Assembly: GCA_030692685.1 (NCBI GenBank)
Contig: JAUXZO010000208.1
Coordinates: 1-64,000, forward strand
DNA from: Acidovorax sp.
GTDB lineage: Bacteria; Pseudomonadota; Gammaproteobacteria; Burkholderiales; Burkholderiaceae_C
Length of the DNA: 64,000 nt
Direction of reading: 5' to 3'
The translations under genes and the position numbers were made by a program. Below the pieces are notes generated by a model. That model did no database searches. It saw only the letters and a program-made list of their open reading frames with translations, and was not told the origin of the DNA. Each line of letters starts with the position of its first letter. Position 1 is the stretch's first letter. Shown in pieces: positions 55,394-63,901 of the stretch.

Positions 55394-56332
55394 CTATCGA
55401 GCATCCCACTTCGCCAATGCCTGCCGCAGCCCTTCCACCAGCTCAGCATGCCATTCCACCGGCTTGACGATCCGCACATTCGGCAGCCAAAACCGCACCA
55501 CTGGCAGCAACTGGTTCACATGATTGATATGGGTTGTCACCAACAGCGAGCCATCGGCATCCATTCGGTGCTGTTGCTGGGGCAGCAACTGGCGACGGGC
55601 AAAGTAGTGGGCGGCTTCCGGCGCCACGCGCAGCAGCACTTCGGTGGTGCTTTCGGTGAACCACACGTCGTCCTTGTCGTTGATGTAATCCTGATGCGCC
55701 TTCTTGGGTGTGAAGCGGCTGGCTTCATCCACCTGCAGAGCTTGGACCAGCGCCACGCTGAAGTTCTTCAGGCGCCCAGCTTCCTCCGCTGCCAGATACC
55801 ACACACCGCTCTTGTGGATAAGCCGGTAGGGCTGGGCGTGGCGCGGCGTGCCCTTGTAGGTGAATCGGCATTCGTGTTGCTGCTTGATGGCGGCCTGCAG
55901 TTGAGCAAACGCCGGGCTTTGTATGCGCAGGTCTTCGTGCGGGGTAGGTTGCACATGCGTGGCGCGGCGGGCTTCGGGGGTTGCCAGTTGTTCCAGCAAG
56001 TACGGCAGGCTGGGGTCGGGAAGCAAGTGCGCGGTGCCCGCCATGCGGGTGTAGTCGTGCAGGTGGCTGGCGGGGATGGTGCTGCGGTGGTGGGGCACAA
56101 GCTGCCAGCGTTCGTCGGCGGTGTATTCGACGATGCCGTGCAGGCGATCCGACAGGTCGCGCTCAATAGTGCGGACGCTGACCTCGTATTTCTCGGCCAG
56201 CAAGTGCTTGTCGATGTCATCGCCCTGATGTAGCAGCGCCAGAATTCTCGACAGTCGCTGGGCGAGTTTGGTGACGGTAGGGCCTCTGGTGGATTTGGGC
56301 TTGGAGTCGGGCTGGGGCTTGGCGGCGAGCAT
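55394..56332 (-). CDS. WYL-domain transcriptional regulator (BrxR/CapW type)
   Basis: A 312-residue regulator: N-terminal winged helix (LAQRLSRILALLHQG, VSVRTIERDL), a central WYL domain (AQPYRLIHKSGVWYLAAEE) and a C-terminal WCX-like extension. This three-part form is known from BrxR and CapW, repressors that control BREX, CBASS and other defence islands. It is the first gene of the array and lies 78 bp before the HerA-like ATPase gene. A perfect inverted repeat sits about 50 bp upstream of its start, where an autoregulated operator would be. Confidence 0.9.
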   Translation of the reverse strand: MLAAKPQPDSKPKSTRGPTVTKLAQRLSRILALLHQGDDIDKHLLAEKYEVSVRTIERDLSDRLHGIVEYTADERWQLVPHHRSTIPASHLHDYTRMAGTAHLLPDPSLPYLLEQLATPEARRATHVQPTPHEDLRIQSPAFAQLQAAIKQQHECRFTYKGTPRHAQPYRLIHKSGVWYLAAEEAGRLKNFSVALVQALQVDEASRFTPKKAHQDYINDKDDVWFTESTTEVLLRVAPEAAHYFARRQLLPQQQHRMDADGSLLVTTHINHVNQLLPVVRFWLPNVRIVKPVEWHAELVEGLRQALAKWDAR

Positions 56333-56381
56333 GTCGTGGAGGATGGGCGGTGGTGTTGGGGCAGAAGGCTAGCCGCCGGGC

Positions 56382-56425
56382 GCGACACCTTGTGTCGCTC
56401 GTTGATATGAATCTCTTTGTCAACG
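56382..56425. promoter_or_regulatory. Inverted repeats upstream of the WYL regulator
   Basis: GCGACAC-CTT-GTGTCGC (56382-56398) is a perfect 7-bp inverted repeat with a 3-nt spacer. A second weaker dyad CGTTGA/TCAACG spans 56400-56425. Short inverted repeats just upstream are the known operators of BrxR/CapW-type regulators. Confidence 0.65.
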
Positions 56426-56582
56426 CCAGTAACTCAATGTGCTTCGCATTCTGCCCGCATACCGACGGGAATCAAGAACACAACTGCCGCACGCTTGCTT
56501 CACGGGCGGTGGTCTATCAAACGCTGGTGCAGTTGCGGGTAGTTGCGCAGACATCGTGCCAGGATTATTGGTGAAAACATGC

Positions 56583-56616
56583 TATAGCGCTTATTTAGTA
56601 AGCGCTAGTAGCTATC
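56583..56616. repeat. Palindromic repeat copy H
   Basis: Reverse orientation: TATAGCGCTTATTTAGTA then AGCGCTAGTAGCTATC. It lies 13 bp after the stop of the secreted-protein gene and upstream of the WYL gene, where it could insulate the array from that transcript. Confidence 0.85.
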
Positions 56617-56628
56617 ATTTTTGAAATT

Positions 56629-57621
56629 TCAATGGCGCGTGGGCACCTCCTGCACTTGCCCATGGCGCAGTACGAACCGATGCAGCAGCATGTGGGCAAG
56701 CTGCTGCTCCTCCTGGGGCTCGAACGGGCCGCGTGAGTCATTCATGGTGACGATTGGTTCGGGCAAGCCGCTGTGGGTCTCGTCGAGCGTGACGGCGGCG
56801 ATATCGCTGCAGGTGCCGAATTCCGGTGTCACGCCGATGCCCTGAGGTGTGAGGATGGCAAAGCGGTAAAGGGCGGGGCAGGCGGTGCCTCCGGTGTCCT
56901 GCAGCAGCACGATGTCCTGTTTCTCCAGTTCGAAGTGCGCCACGATGTGGAGCGCTGAGTTGCCTTGCACCGCTTCGGCAGCAGCGGTGGGCAGCGAGGC
57001 GGGCGTGGGTGCTTGTGTCTGGGGCGGCGTGCGTCCCAGCAGCGCGAGCAGTTTGCCGCGCACGTGGCTCCACCAGCCGCGCCACCACGCGCTGACGCGC
57101 TCCAGTAGCGTGTTTGGGGCGGTGTTAGGCGCGGGGCTGGTTTGAGGTGCAGGTTCAACAATCTGGGGTGGGTCCGCCAACACGGGGCGGCCGTTGAACA
57201 GCAGAACGTGCTCGTCGGTCACTGCGAGTTGCCCGTGGCGGGTGGGTAGCTGGCGCTCGCGCATGGGCAGGCTGGGCTGCATGTAGGCGTTGAGCGCCTG
57301 GGTGATGAGCCACCAGCCAGAAGGCTGGGCGCTGAAGGACAGTTGTGCGGTCAGGCTTTCGGGTGGCTCGACGCTGCTGGCGCCTTCAGCCACGCAGTGA
57401 AGGCTGGGCAGGCAATGGGCCAGGATGACCCGCCCGGCCTGAGAGGCGTTGGCAAACACTTGGCCGATCAGGTCGCCCGATTCGGGGCTGACGGCCCACA
57501 GCACAGAGTGGGCCGGGCCGCGTTCGAGCATGCCTTCCAGCGTTTCCGCTTGGGCGCTGGCGTACCCGCAGGCCAGGGCCAGCGCAGCAAAGTGCGAGAT
57601 GAAGGGATGGGAGCGTTTCAT
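56629..57621 (-). CDS. Exported protein of unknown function
   Basis: A 330-residue protein with a signal peptide (residues 1-25, cleavage after ASAQA). The mature part has two soluble regions joined by a Pro/Thr-rich stretch and a Trp-rich segment (VSAWWRGWWSHVRGKLLALL) that could associate with membranes. The Cys pair in AHCLPSLHC may form a disulfide. I recognise no family. It is the last of three same-strand genes starting with the TM2-domain gene, so all three may act together at the envelope. Confidence 0.7.
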   Translation of the reverse strand: MKRSHPFISHFAALALACGYASAQAETLEGMLERGPAHSVLWAVSPESGDLIGQVFANASQAGRVILAHCLPSLHCVAEGASSVEPPESLTAQLSFSAQPSGWWLITQALNAYMQPSLPMRERQLPTRHGQLAVTDEHVLLFNGRPVLADPPQIVEPAPQTSPAPNTAPNTLLERVSAWWRGWWSHVRGKLLALLGRTPPQTQAPTPASLPTAAAEAVQGNSALHIVAHFELEKQDIVLLQDTGGTACPALYRFAILTPQGIGVTPEFGTCSDIAAVTLDETHSGLPEPIVTMNDSRGPFEPQEEQQLAHMLLHRFVLRHGQVQEVPTRH

Positions 57622-57625
57622 GGGA

Positions 57626-57970
57626 TCAGCTTTCCAGCAGTGCGCCGAGCAGAACGATCAGCACGGTGCCGATCAGCCCTGTAGAGGAGAACACGGTGCC
57701 CAGCACACCAAAGAGCTTGACGCGGCCCGTTTGCACAAGGGCGGCGATGCCCAAGCCCAGCGCCAAGACCTGGGCCATTGCCGCCAGCAGCATGAAGAGG
57801 CCCAGCACGACGGCTCCGGCGGATTCCTCGTCCATGCCGCCGGACTGGGATTCGAGCACGCCCGCAATGCCGAAAACGATGACCAGCCCAGCGCCAGCCG
57901 TCAGGCTGATGATGAAAGATGCGATGCCCAGCCCCGAATGGGGCCGCGTGGGAATGACGGTGTGTTGCAT
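57626..57970 (-). CDS. Small membrane protein
   Basis: A 114-residue protein with three hydrophobic helices (IASFIISLTAGAGLVIVFGI, AVVLGLFMLLAAMAQVLALG and VLGTVFSSTGLIGTVLIVLL). The layout is like DUF4190-type small membrane proteins, without a specific match. It lies 12 bp from the TM2-domain gene and 4 bp before the exported protein, in one transcription unit. Confidence 0.75.
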   Translation of the reverse strand: MQHTVIPTRPHSGLGIASFIISLTAGAGLVIVFGIAGVLESQSGGMDEESAGAVVLGLFMLLAAMAQVLALGLGIAALVQTGRVKLFGVLGTVFSSTGLIGTVLIVLLGALLES

Positions 57971-57982
57971 GGTGCCCCCGGC

Positions 57983-58534
57983 TTACCAAAAGAAGGCAAA
58001 AGGGCCAGGCTGCGCCGCCTGGTACGCCCGCACCTTGGCGTCGAATTCGGCATCGCTCATCCAGATGTAGCGGACGCTTTCGACCACGACGAACGCGATG
58101 GCAGCAAAGTACAGCAGGCCGCCAATGGGTGGCACCAGCGCGAACAGGATGCCGATGACCAGGGGCACGCCCAGCAGTTGCACCAGCCCCCAGCCCCAGG
58201 CGCCCATATAGAAGCGGTGTGCGCCAAAGAAGCCCAGAAACAATGCGAACAAGGTGATCACGGGTTTGCGCTTGGGCCGAAGCGCCAGCGGCGGGCCGGA
58301 TGGCGGCGTGGGCGTGTGGGCCGTGGTGTTGGCGGCAGGCATCTGGTCCGGCAGGGCAATTTGCACCTGGCGCGCACGGTTGTCGGCGTCGAGCATAAAG
58401 CTCACGGCCATGCCACGGTCTGGCGGCACCACGTCGTCCCAGTCGGTGATGTGAAAGAGAAAGCGCCGCCCGTCTTCGTTGACGATGGCTCCGGCTTCCT
58501 TTTGTTCGTTGAAAACAAGAATCTGTCCTCTCAT
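57983..58534 (-). CDS. TM2-domain protein with N-terminal cold-shock-like domain
   Basis: A 183-residue protein. Residues 1-70 (MRGQILVFNEQKEAGAIVNE, then FLFHITDWD) resemble a cold-shock/OB fold fused in this family to a TM2 domain, whose mark is FFGAHRFYMGAWGWGLVQLL. The start at MRGQ has an AAGGA element upstream and removes a spurious extension that runs over a REP element. It is the first gene of a three-gene membrane/envelope unit. Function unknown. Confidence 0.8.
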   Translation of the reverse strand: MRGQILVFNEQKEAGAIVNEDGRRFLFHITDWDDVVPPDRGMAVSFMLDADNRARQVQIALPDQMPAANTTAHTPTPPSGPPLALRPKRKPVITLFALFLGFFGAHRFYMGAWGWGLVQLLGVPLVIGILFALVPPIGGLLYFAAIAFVVVESVRYIWMSDAEFDAKVRAYQAAQPGPFAFFW

Positions 58535-58640
58535 GCTGTGTCCTTTTTGGTTGATGGCGCTTGTTGCCTGATGAGCTACGTGCCTCAGATAAATCGTTCG
58601 CCCGGAAGCCCATCGAAGGGTTGTTCGCGGGATGGGCCTT

Positions 58641-58666
58641 GGCTTCGACAGGCTCAGCCTGAACGG
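58641..58666. repeat. REP-like element, copy 3 (single arm)
   Basis: GGCTTCGACAGGCTCAGCCT followed by GAACGG, one arm of the element seen at 23289-23346 and 24342-24403. It lies in the gap between the TM2 gene and pbpC. Confidence 0.75.
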
Positions 58667-58800
58667 TTGGGGGAGATCTCTGAAACAGTTCACCAATCAG
58701 TTTTTTGACGTTTCGCCTTCGTCCAGCAATCTCAAGCAGCTCACATTTCTGATGGTTGATGCTTGTTTCTGGGTTGGCGAAAGAGACTGTAAAAAGTCGT

Positions 58801-58817
58801 TGCGTCAGGGTGTGTCG
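58801..58817. repeat. 17-bp direct repeat, right copy
   Basis: TGCGTCAGGGTGTGTCG, identical to 45082-45098. It is about 115 bp before the proposed pbpC start and at the right border of the accessory region. Confidence 0.5.
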
Positions 58818-58914
58818 GTATGTGGCGGGTTTTTCACCAAACGGTTTCGGGCAGCGTCGCTGCCACACGGCCGGGGCCCTGTGCCGCGTTCTCCGGCGTC
58901 TGCTACAAACCGGC

Positions 58915-61470
58915 GTGGCTTTTCTTCATTTCTCCCTCGTTCTGCGCAGTCGCATACCGGCCGCCGTGCTGGCTCTGGCGGTATGCGCTCCTGCGGCATG
59001 GGCGTTGCCCACCTTCGACGACGTGCGCGCCGATTTCCACCCCTCCGACACCCAAATCCTCTCCCGCGAGGGCGAGTTGCTGCAGCGCCTGCGCACCGAT
59101 GCCACGGTGCGGCGCGGCCAGTGGGTGCCGCTGGCCGATGTGTCGCCCGCGCTGCGCACGGCGCTGGTGTTGAGCGAAGACAAGCGGTTTTTTGAGCACA
59201 GCGGCGTGGACTGGCGCGCTGCGTCTGCCGCTGCCTGGGGCAACCTGTGGAACCAGCGCACGCGGGGGGCGAGCACCATCACCATGCAGCTGGCGGGTTT
59301 GCTCGATGGTGACTGGCGCCAGGGCCCCGGGGGGCGAACGGTGGTGCAAAAGCTGGGGCAGACCGTGGCCGCGCAGGTGCTGGACCGGCGCTGGCGCAAG
59401 GACCAGATCCTGGAGGCCTACCTCAACCTGGTGCCTTTTCGCAGTGAGCTGGTGGGCATTGATGCGCTCAGCCGCACGCTGTTTGGCAAGGCTGCCCACG
59501 GCCTGGACGACCGCGAGGCGGCGGTGGCGGCTGCGCTGGTGCGCGCGCCCAACGCGCGGCCTGCGCTGGTGGCGCAGCGGGCGTGTGGCGTGCTGCGAGA
59601 CATGCAGGCCAGCCCGAGCCCCAGTTCGTCCACCGGCTCGACACTGCGGAGCGCCAAAGGGGCCGCACCCAATGCCGTGCCGGCGGAAAAACAGGCTGCC
59701 ACGCCCGTCGATTGCGATGCGCTCGACCTGTTCACCACCGCCGCCCTGCAGCGCCGCGCGTTTGACGCGAGCGAAGGCGTGGCGCCGCACTTTGCACGCT
59801 ACCTGCTGCGCCAGCGCTTCAAGGACGGGGCTGTTGTGCCCGAACGGGTGCCCAGCACCCTGCGTGCACCGCTGCAGCGGTTTGCGGTGCAGACCCTGCA
59901 GCAGCACCTGCGTGAGCTGCGTGGGCGCAATGTGGAAGACGGCGCTGTGCTGGTGCTGGATAACGCCACGGGCGCGGTGCTGGCGTGGGTGGGCTCGTCG
60001 GGCCAGCTCAGCCAGGCCAGCGAGGTGGACGGCGTACTGGCGCTGCGCCAGCCGGGCTCCACGCTCAAGCCGTTTTTGTATGCGCAGGCGATTGCCGAGC
60101 GGCGGCTGACGGCGGCCTCCCTGGTCGATGACTCGCCCGCCCACATCGCCACGGCCAGTGGCCTCTACATTCCGCAGAACTACGACCGGCAGTTCAAGGG
60201 CTGGGTGTCGGTGCGCACGGCGCTGGCGGCGTCGCTCAACGTGCCCGCGGTGCGCATGCTGGTGATGGTGTCGCCCGATGCATTCCACCGCCAACTGGGC
60301 GCGGTGGGCCTGCCGCTGCGCGAAAGCGGGGACTATTTTGGCTACAGCCTGGCGTTGGGCAGCCCCGAGGTGCCGCTGCTGCACCTGACCAACGCCTATC
60401 GCACGCTCGCCAACGGCGGGCGGGCCAGCCCTGTTGCAGGCACGCTCGCCAACGGCGGGCGGGCCAGCTCTGCTGCAGGCACGCTGGCCAATGGGGGGCG
60501 GCTGAGTGCGGTGGCGCTGGCGGGCGCGCCTGCGGGTGCCCCACCGGGTGCCAAGCCGCGCTTTACCCCTGCCATCGATGCGCAGGCGGCCTTCATCGTG
60601 GGTGACATCCTGTCTGACGGCAACGCCCGTGCGCGTACTTTTGGCACCGACAGCGTGCTGGCCACGCGGTTCTGGTCGGCCGTCAAAACCGGCACCAGCA
60701 AGGACATGCGCGACAACTGGGCAGTGGGTTGGTCTGAGCGCTACACCGTGGGCGTGTGGGTGGGCAACGCCAGTGGCGCCGCCATGCACGACGTGAGCGG
60801 CACCAGCGGTGCAGCGCCCATCTGGTCAGAGGTGATGGGGTTTTTGCATGCGCGCGAACCCAGCCGCGCGCCCAAAGCCCCGACGGGCCTGGTGCAGGCC
60901 TCCGTGCGATTTGGCCCTGGGCATGCAACCGCCGCCGCCCCAGCCACCCCGGCCGACACAGCCGGCGCGGTCCCGCTGGAGGCCGCGCGCCAGGAGTGGT
61001 TCATGCCCGGCACCCAGCAAGCCTTGTTCGCTATGGATACAGGAGCTGTTAGCGCTTATGGGACAAGCGCTAGAGGCCAAAAAGACCAAAAAAACCATAC
61101 AAATCCCACCCGCACTGCAGCCGCGTCCCCCGCAGCGCCCCCTGCAGTGAACGCCGCTGCCATGGCCACCGCCGCCACCGGCGCTGCTGCCCGCATCACC
61201 GGCCCTGCGTCCGGCACCATCATTGCGCTGGACCCGGACATCCCGCCCGCACGCCAGCGCCTTCAGTTCACCGCCACCGGCGACGGGGTGCTGTTGTGGC
61301 GCATGGACGGCAAGCCCCTGGGCCGCGGCCCGCGGGTGGCATGGTTGCCCTGGCCCGGGCGCCATGTGGTGCAGCTCACCAATCCCGAAGGCCGGGTGCT
61401 TGATGAGATTCGGCTGGAGGTGCGCGGCGCCGGGGTGGCGGTCGCACCACCAAGGGCTGCTGCGCATTGA
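58915..61470 (+). CDS. pbpC: Penicillin-binding protein 1C
   Basis: A bifunctional peptidoglycan synthase of about 851 residues. After a membrane anchor (IPAAVLALAVCAPAAWALP) comes the glycosyltransferase domain with catalytic LVLSEDKRFFEHSGVDW and GASTITMQLAG, then the transpeptidase domain with SxxK in PGSTLKPFLYAQ and KTGTS, then a C-terminal BiPBP_C module (GPASGTIIALDPDIP). The start is uncertain: the frame is open to 58756, and GTG 58915 is chosen because it just precedes the anchor. Two oddities are a 13-residue tandem repeat near the SxN region and a palindromic repeat read in frame before the C-terminal module. It normally works with alpha-2-macroglobulin. Confidence 0.92.
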   Translation: MAFLHFSLVLRSRIPAAVLALAVCAPAAWALPTFDDVRADFHPSDTQILSREGELLQRLRTDATVRRGQWVPLADVSPALRTALVLSEDKRFFEHSGVDWRAASAAAWGNLWNQRTRGASTITMQLAGLLDGDWRQGPGGRTVVQKLGQTVAAQVLDRRWRKDQILEAYLNLVPFRSELVGIDALSRTLFGKAAHGLDDREAAVAAALVRAPNARPALVAQRACGVLRDMQASPSPSSSTGSTLRSAKGAAPNAVPAEKQAATPVDCDALDLFTTAALQRRAFDASEGVAPHFARYLLRQRFKDGAVVPERVPSTLRAPLQRFAVQTLQQHLRELRGRNVEDGAVLVLDNATGAVLAWVGSSGQLSQASEVDGVLALRQPGSTLKPFLYAQAIAERRLTAASLVDDSPAHIATASGLYIPQNYDRQFKGWVSVRTALAASLNVPAVRMLVMVSPDAFHRQLGAVGLPLRESGDYFGYSLALGSPEVPLLHLTNAYRTLANGGRASPVAGTLANGGRASSAAGTLANGGRLSAVALAGAPAGAPPGAKPRFTPAIDAQAAFIVGDILSDGNARARTFGTDSVLATRFWSAVKTGTSKDMRDNWAVGWSERYTVGVWVGNASGAAMHDVSGTSGAAPIWSEVMGFLHAREPSRAPKAPTGLVQASVRFGPGHATAAAPATPADTAGAVPLEAARQEWFMPGTQQALFAMDTGAVSAYGTSARGQKDQKNHTNPTRTAAASPAAPPAVNAAAMATAATGAAARITGPASGTIIALDPDIPPARQRLQFTATGDGVLLWRMDGKPLGRGPRVAWLPWPGRHVVQLTNPEGRVLDEIRLEVRGAGVAVAPPRAAAH
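60403..60519 (+). repeat. 39-bp in-frame tandem repeat in pbpC (three units)
   Basis: Two nearly identical 39-bp units encoding TLANGGRASPVAG and TLANGGRASSAAG, and a third diverged unit TLANGGRLSAVAL. A single YRTLANGG is normal in class A PBPs, so this is an expansion. Confidence 0.9.
61044..61078. repeat. Palindromic repeat copy I, inside pbpC
   Basis: AGCTGTTAGCGCTTATGGG and ACAAGCGCTAGAGGCC arms. Read in frame as AVSAYGTSARGQK in the linker between the transpeptidase and the BiPBP_C module. Both arms are well preserved, so the insertion is probably recent. Confidence 0.85.
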
Positions 61471-61549
61471 CGGGGCCGATCCCGCGGAATACGGTGTGAC
61501 TTGCCCAGGGCGGTCGTAAGCACATTGTTTAAAATTACCAATTATTCCT

Positions 61550-63832
61550 ATGTCCTTGCTTCGCCAGTTCTTCTCTCACCGCCTGATCTGGTTGGCATTG
61601 CTGGTGGCGCTGGGTATTGGCGCGCTGTTTGCACGCACCATTTGGACCATTCGCAATGACGAATGGAGCTACGCTGTGCAGACCAACGATAACTTGGTGC
61701 GCACCTTGGAGCAGGGCCTGGGCTGGGCGCTTGACTCGTTCGACAAGTCGCTGGAGGGCGTGACACGTGAAATGAGTCGGCCCGAGGTCATGGCCCTGGC
61801 GCCGGACTTGCGGGCACGCGTCGTGTTTGACAACTCCCTGCGTTCGCGCGGTGCGGGTGACGTCTTGGTGCTTGATGCGCAGGGCAAGCTTTTGCTCAAT
61901 TCCGGTTCGCTCACGTCGCGCACGGTCAATTTTTCCGACCGCGACTATTTCTTGGCGTTTCAGTCGGGCGGACACAAAGGATTGTTCATTGGCAAGCCTT
62001 TAACTTCGCGGGTGTCGGGTCTCAACATCCTTCCCCTGTCGCGGGGCTATTACCACCCAGACGGCAGCTTCGCAGGCGTAGTGGTGGGCTCCATACGCCT
62101 GAGCTATTTAAATGAACTCTTCGGTTCTCTGGACCTGGGTTTCAACAGCGGGGTCAACCTGTTTCGTCAGGACGGTGTGGTGATATCGCGCTTTCCGTAC
62201 GGCGACGCCGATGTGGGCAAGAGCATTGCGGGCACACCCAACTTCGTGCGGTTTCAGAAAGAGGGCTCGGGCTCGTTTGTGGGCATTGCTGCGTTGGATG
62301 GGGTGGAGCGCCTGTATTCCTTTCGCGCCGTCGGCAACTACCCGCTGATCCTGAACGTGGCGCAGTCCACCCACACCATTTTGGCCAAGTGGTATGCCAA
62401 TGCCTGGGTACTGGGCAGCTTTGCGGTGCTGCTGATGGTGGCCTGCCTGGGCCTGGCCGCGCTTTTTGTCCGCGAGCTGACTTTGCGCCAGCAGGTATCG
62501 GCCCGCTTGCGCGAGGCCGAACACGATGTGCGCACCATTCTCAACAACATGCCGTCGATGATTGGCTACTGGGACGCGCAGTTGCACAACCGTTTTGCCA
62601 ACCAGGCCTACTTCGAGTGGTTTGGCATCTTGCCCGACAAGATGCGTGGCATGCACATCAGTGACCTGATCGGCCCCGAGTTGTATGCCGCCAACCTGCC
62701 TTTTCTGCAGCGCGCACTGCAGGGTGAGCCCCAGTTGTTCGAGCGCACCATCATCGACACACGCGGCGTGCCGCGCCACACCATTGCGTCTTATCTGCCT
62801 GATACCGATGGCGACACTGTGCGCGGCATTTTTGTGCAGGCCACCGACATCTCGGACCGCAAGCGCATGGAAGACGAGCTGTTTGACGAGAAAGAGCGTG
62901 TACGCCTCACGCTGCAGGCCATTGGCGACGCCGTGGTCTGCTCGGACGCGCAGGGCCGCGTCACCTACCTCAACCCCGTGGCCGAACGCCTGACCGGCTG
63001 GCAGGCATTTGATGCGGCAGGCCACAACGTGGACGAGGTGGTCAGCCTGCGCAGCCCCGACAACGACGACCTGCTGGCCAGCCCGCTGCGCGCCGCCATC
63101 CAGCAAGCCGCGGTGGTGGATGTGGTGCGTGGCGTAGTGGTACACCGCCGCAGCGGCCAGCGTTTTCAGGTCGAAGAAACCGCCAGCCCCATTACCGACC
63201 GCCATGGCACGGTGACCGGCGCAGTGGCCGTGCTGCGCGACGTGACCGAAGCCGCCGCCATGGCAGAGCGCATGGCCCACCTGGCCCAGTACGACGCACT
63301 GACCGACCTGCCCAACCGAGTGCTGCTGCAAGACCGCGCCCAACTGGCCATCTCGCAGGCACGGCGCGACGGAAAAAGCCTGGCCGTGATGTACCTCGAC
63401 CTGGATGGATTCAAGGCCGTGAACGACAGCATGGGCCACGATGTGGGCGACCAGCTGCTGGTGCAGTTTGCCCAGCGTTTACAGGCGGTTGTCCGCGCGT
63501 CAGACACCGTGTGCCGCCAAGGAGGCGACGAATTTGTGGTGCTGCTGCCGGGACTTGATGGGGAGGAGGCCGCTTGCGGTGTAGCGCGCAAAATTCTGGC
63601 GTCGTGCGACGAGCCGTTTGACCTGGCGGGCGAGATGCAACATGTGGGCCTGAGCGGCGGCATCGCGCTGTACCCCCAGCACGGCGACACGTTTGACGCA
63701 TTGTCGCGCCACGCCGACAGTGCGATGTATGCCGCCAAACGCGGTGGGCGCATGCGCTTCATGCTCTACCAAGGGCCAGACACCGAGCCGCTGGTGGTGA
63801 TGCCCAACACCTCAACGGCGATGGGCAAGTGA
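61550..63832 (+). CDS. Cache-PAS-PAS-GGDEF diguanylate cyclase
   Basis: A 760-residue membrane cyclase. Two membrane helices (about 11-29 and 282-306) enclose a periplasmic dCache-type sensor (FSDRDYFLAFQSG, FIGKPLTSRVSG). Two PAS domains follow (about 328-440 and 450-575), then the GGDEF domain with the intact active-site GGDEF and an RxxD inhibitory site (RASD) five residues before it. There is no EAL domain, so it should make c-di-GMP in response to an external small molecule. It starts 79 bp after pbpC and may be co-transcribed. Confidence 0.95.
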   Translation: MSLLRQFFSHRLIWLALLVALGIGALFARTIWTIRNDEWSYAVQTNDNLVRTLEQGLGWALDSFDKSLEGVTREMSRPEVMALAPDLRARVVFDNSLRSRGAGDVLVLDAQGKLLLNSGSLTSRTVNFSDRDYFLAFQSGGHKGLFIGKPLTSRVSGLNILPLSRGYYHPDGSFAGVVVGSIRLSYLNELFGSLDLGFNSGVNLFRQDGVVISRFPYGDADVGKSIAGTPNFVRFQKEGSGSFVGIAALDGVERLYSFRAVGNYPLILNVAQSTHTILAKWYANAWVLGSFAVLLMVACLGLAALFVRELTLRQQVSARLREAEHDVRTILNNMPSMIGYWDAQLHNRFANQAYFEWFGILPDKMRGMHISDLIGPELYAANLPFLQRALQGEPQLFERTIIDTRGVPRHTIASYLPDTDGDTVRGIFVQATDISDRKRMEDELFDEKERVRLTLQAIGDAVVCSDAQGRVTYLNPVAERLTGWQAFDAAGHNVDEVVSLRSPDNDDLLASPLRAAIQQAAVVDVVRGVVVHRRSGQRFQVEETASPITDRHGTVTGAVAVLRDVTEAAAMAERMAHLAQYDALTDLPNRVLLQDRAQLAISQARRDGKSLAVMYLDLDGFKAVNDSMGHDVGDQLLVQFAQRLQAVVRASDTVCRQGGDEFVVLLPGLDGEEAACGVARKILASCDEPFDLAGEMQHVGLSGGIALYPQHGDTFDALSRHADSAMYAAKRGGRMRFMLYQGPDTEPLVVMPNTSTAMGK

Positions 63833-63901
63833 CCTATTTCAAGACGGCATCCTGCGGCACCACAGTGCACCCGTGGAAACAGCCTGTTCACTATTAAAAG
63901 T

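Noticed and set aside
44387..58914. Integrative element with integrase or att site in a tRNA
   Set aside because: No integrase, transposase or tRNA sequence is visible. Only a 17-bp direct repeat is present, and it could be chance.
58903..60789. 628-codon minus-strand frame over pbpC
   Set aside because: It is antisense to a well-supported penicillin-binding protein and has an unnatural His/Arg/Gln-rich composition.
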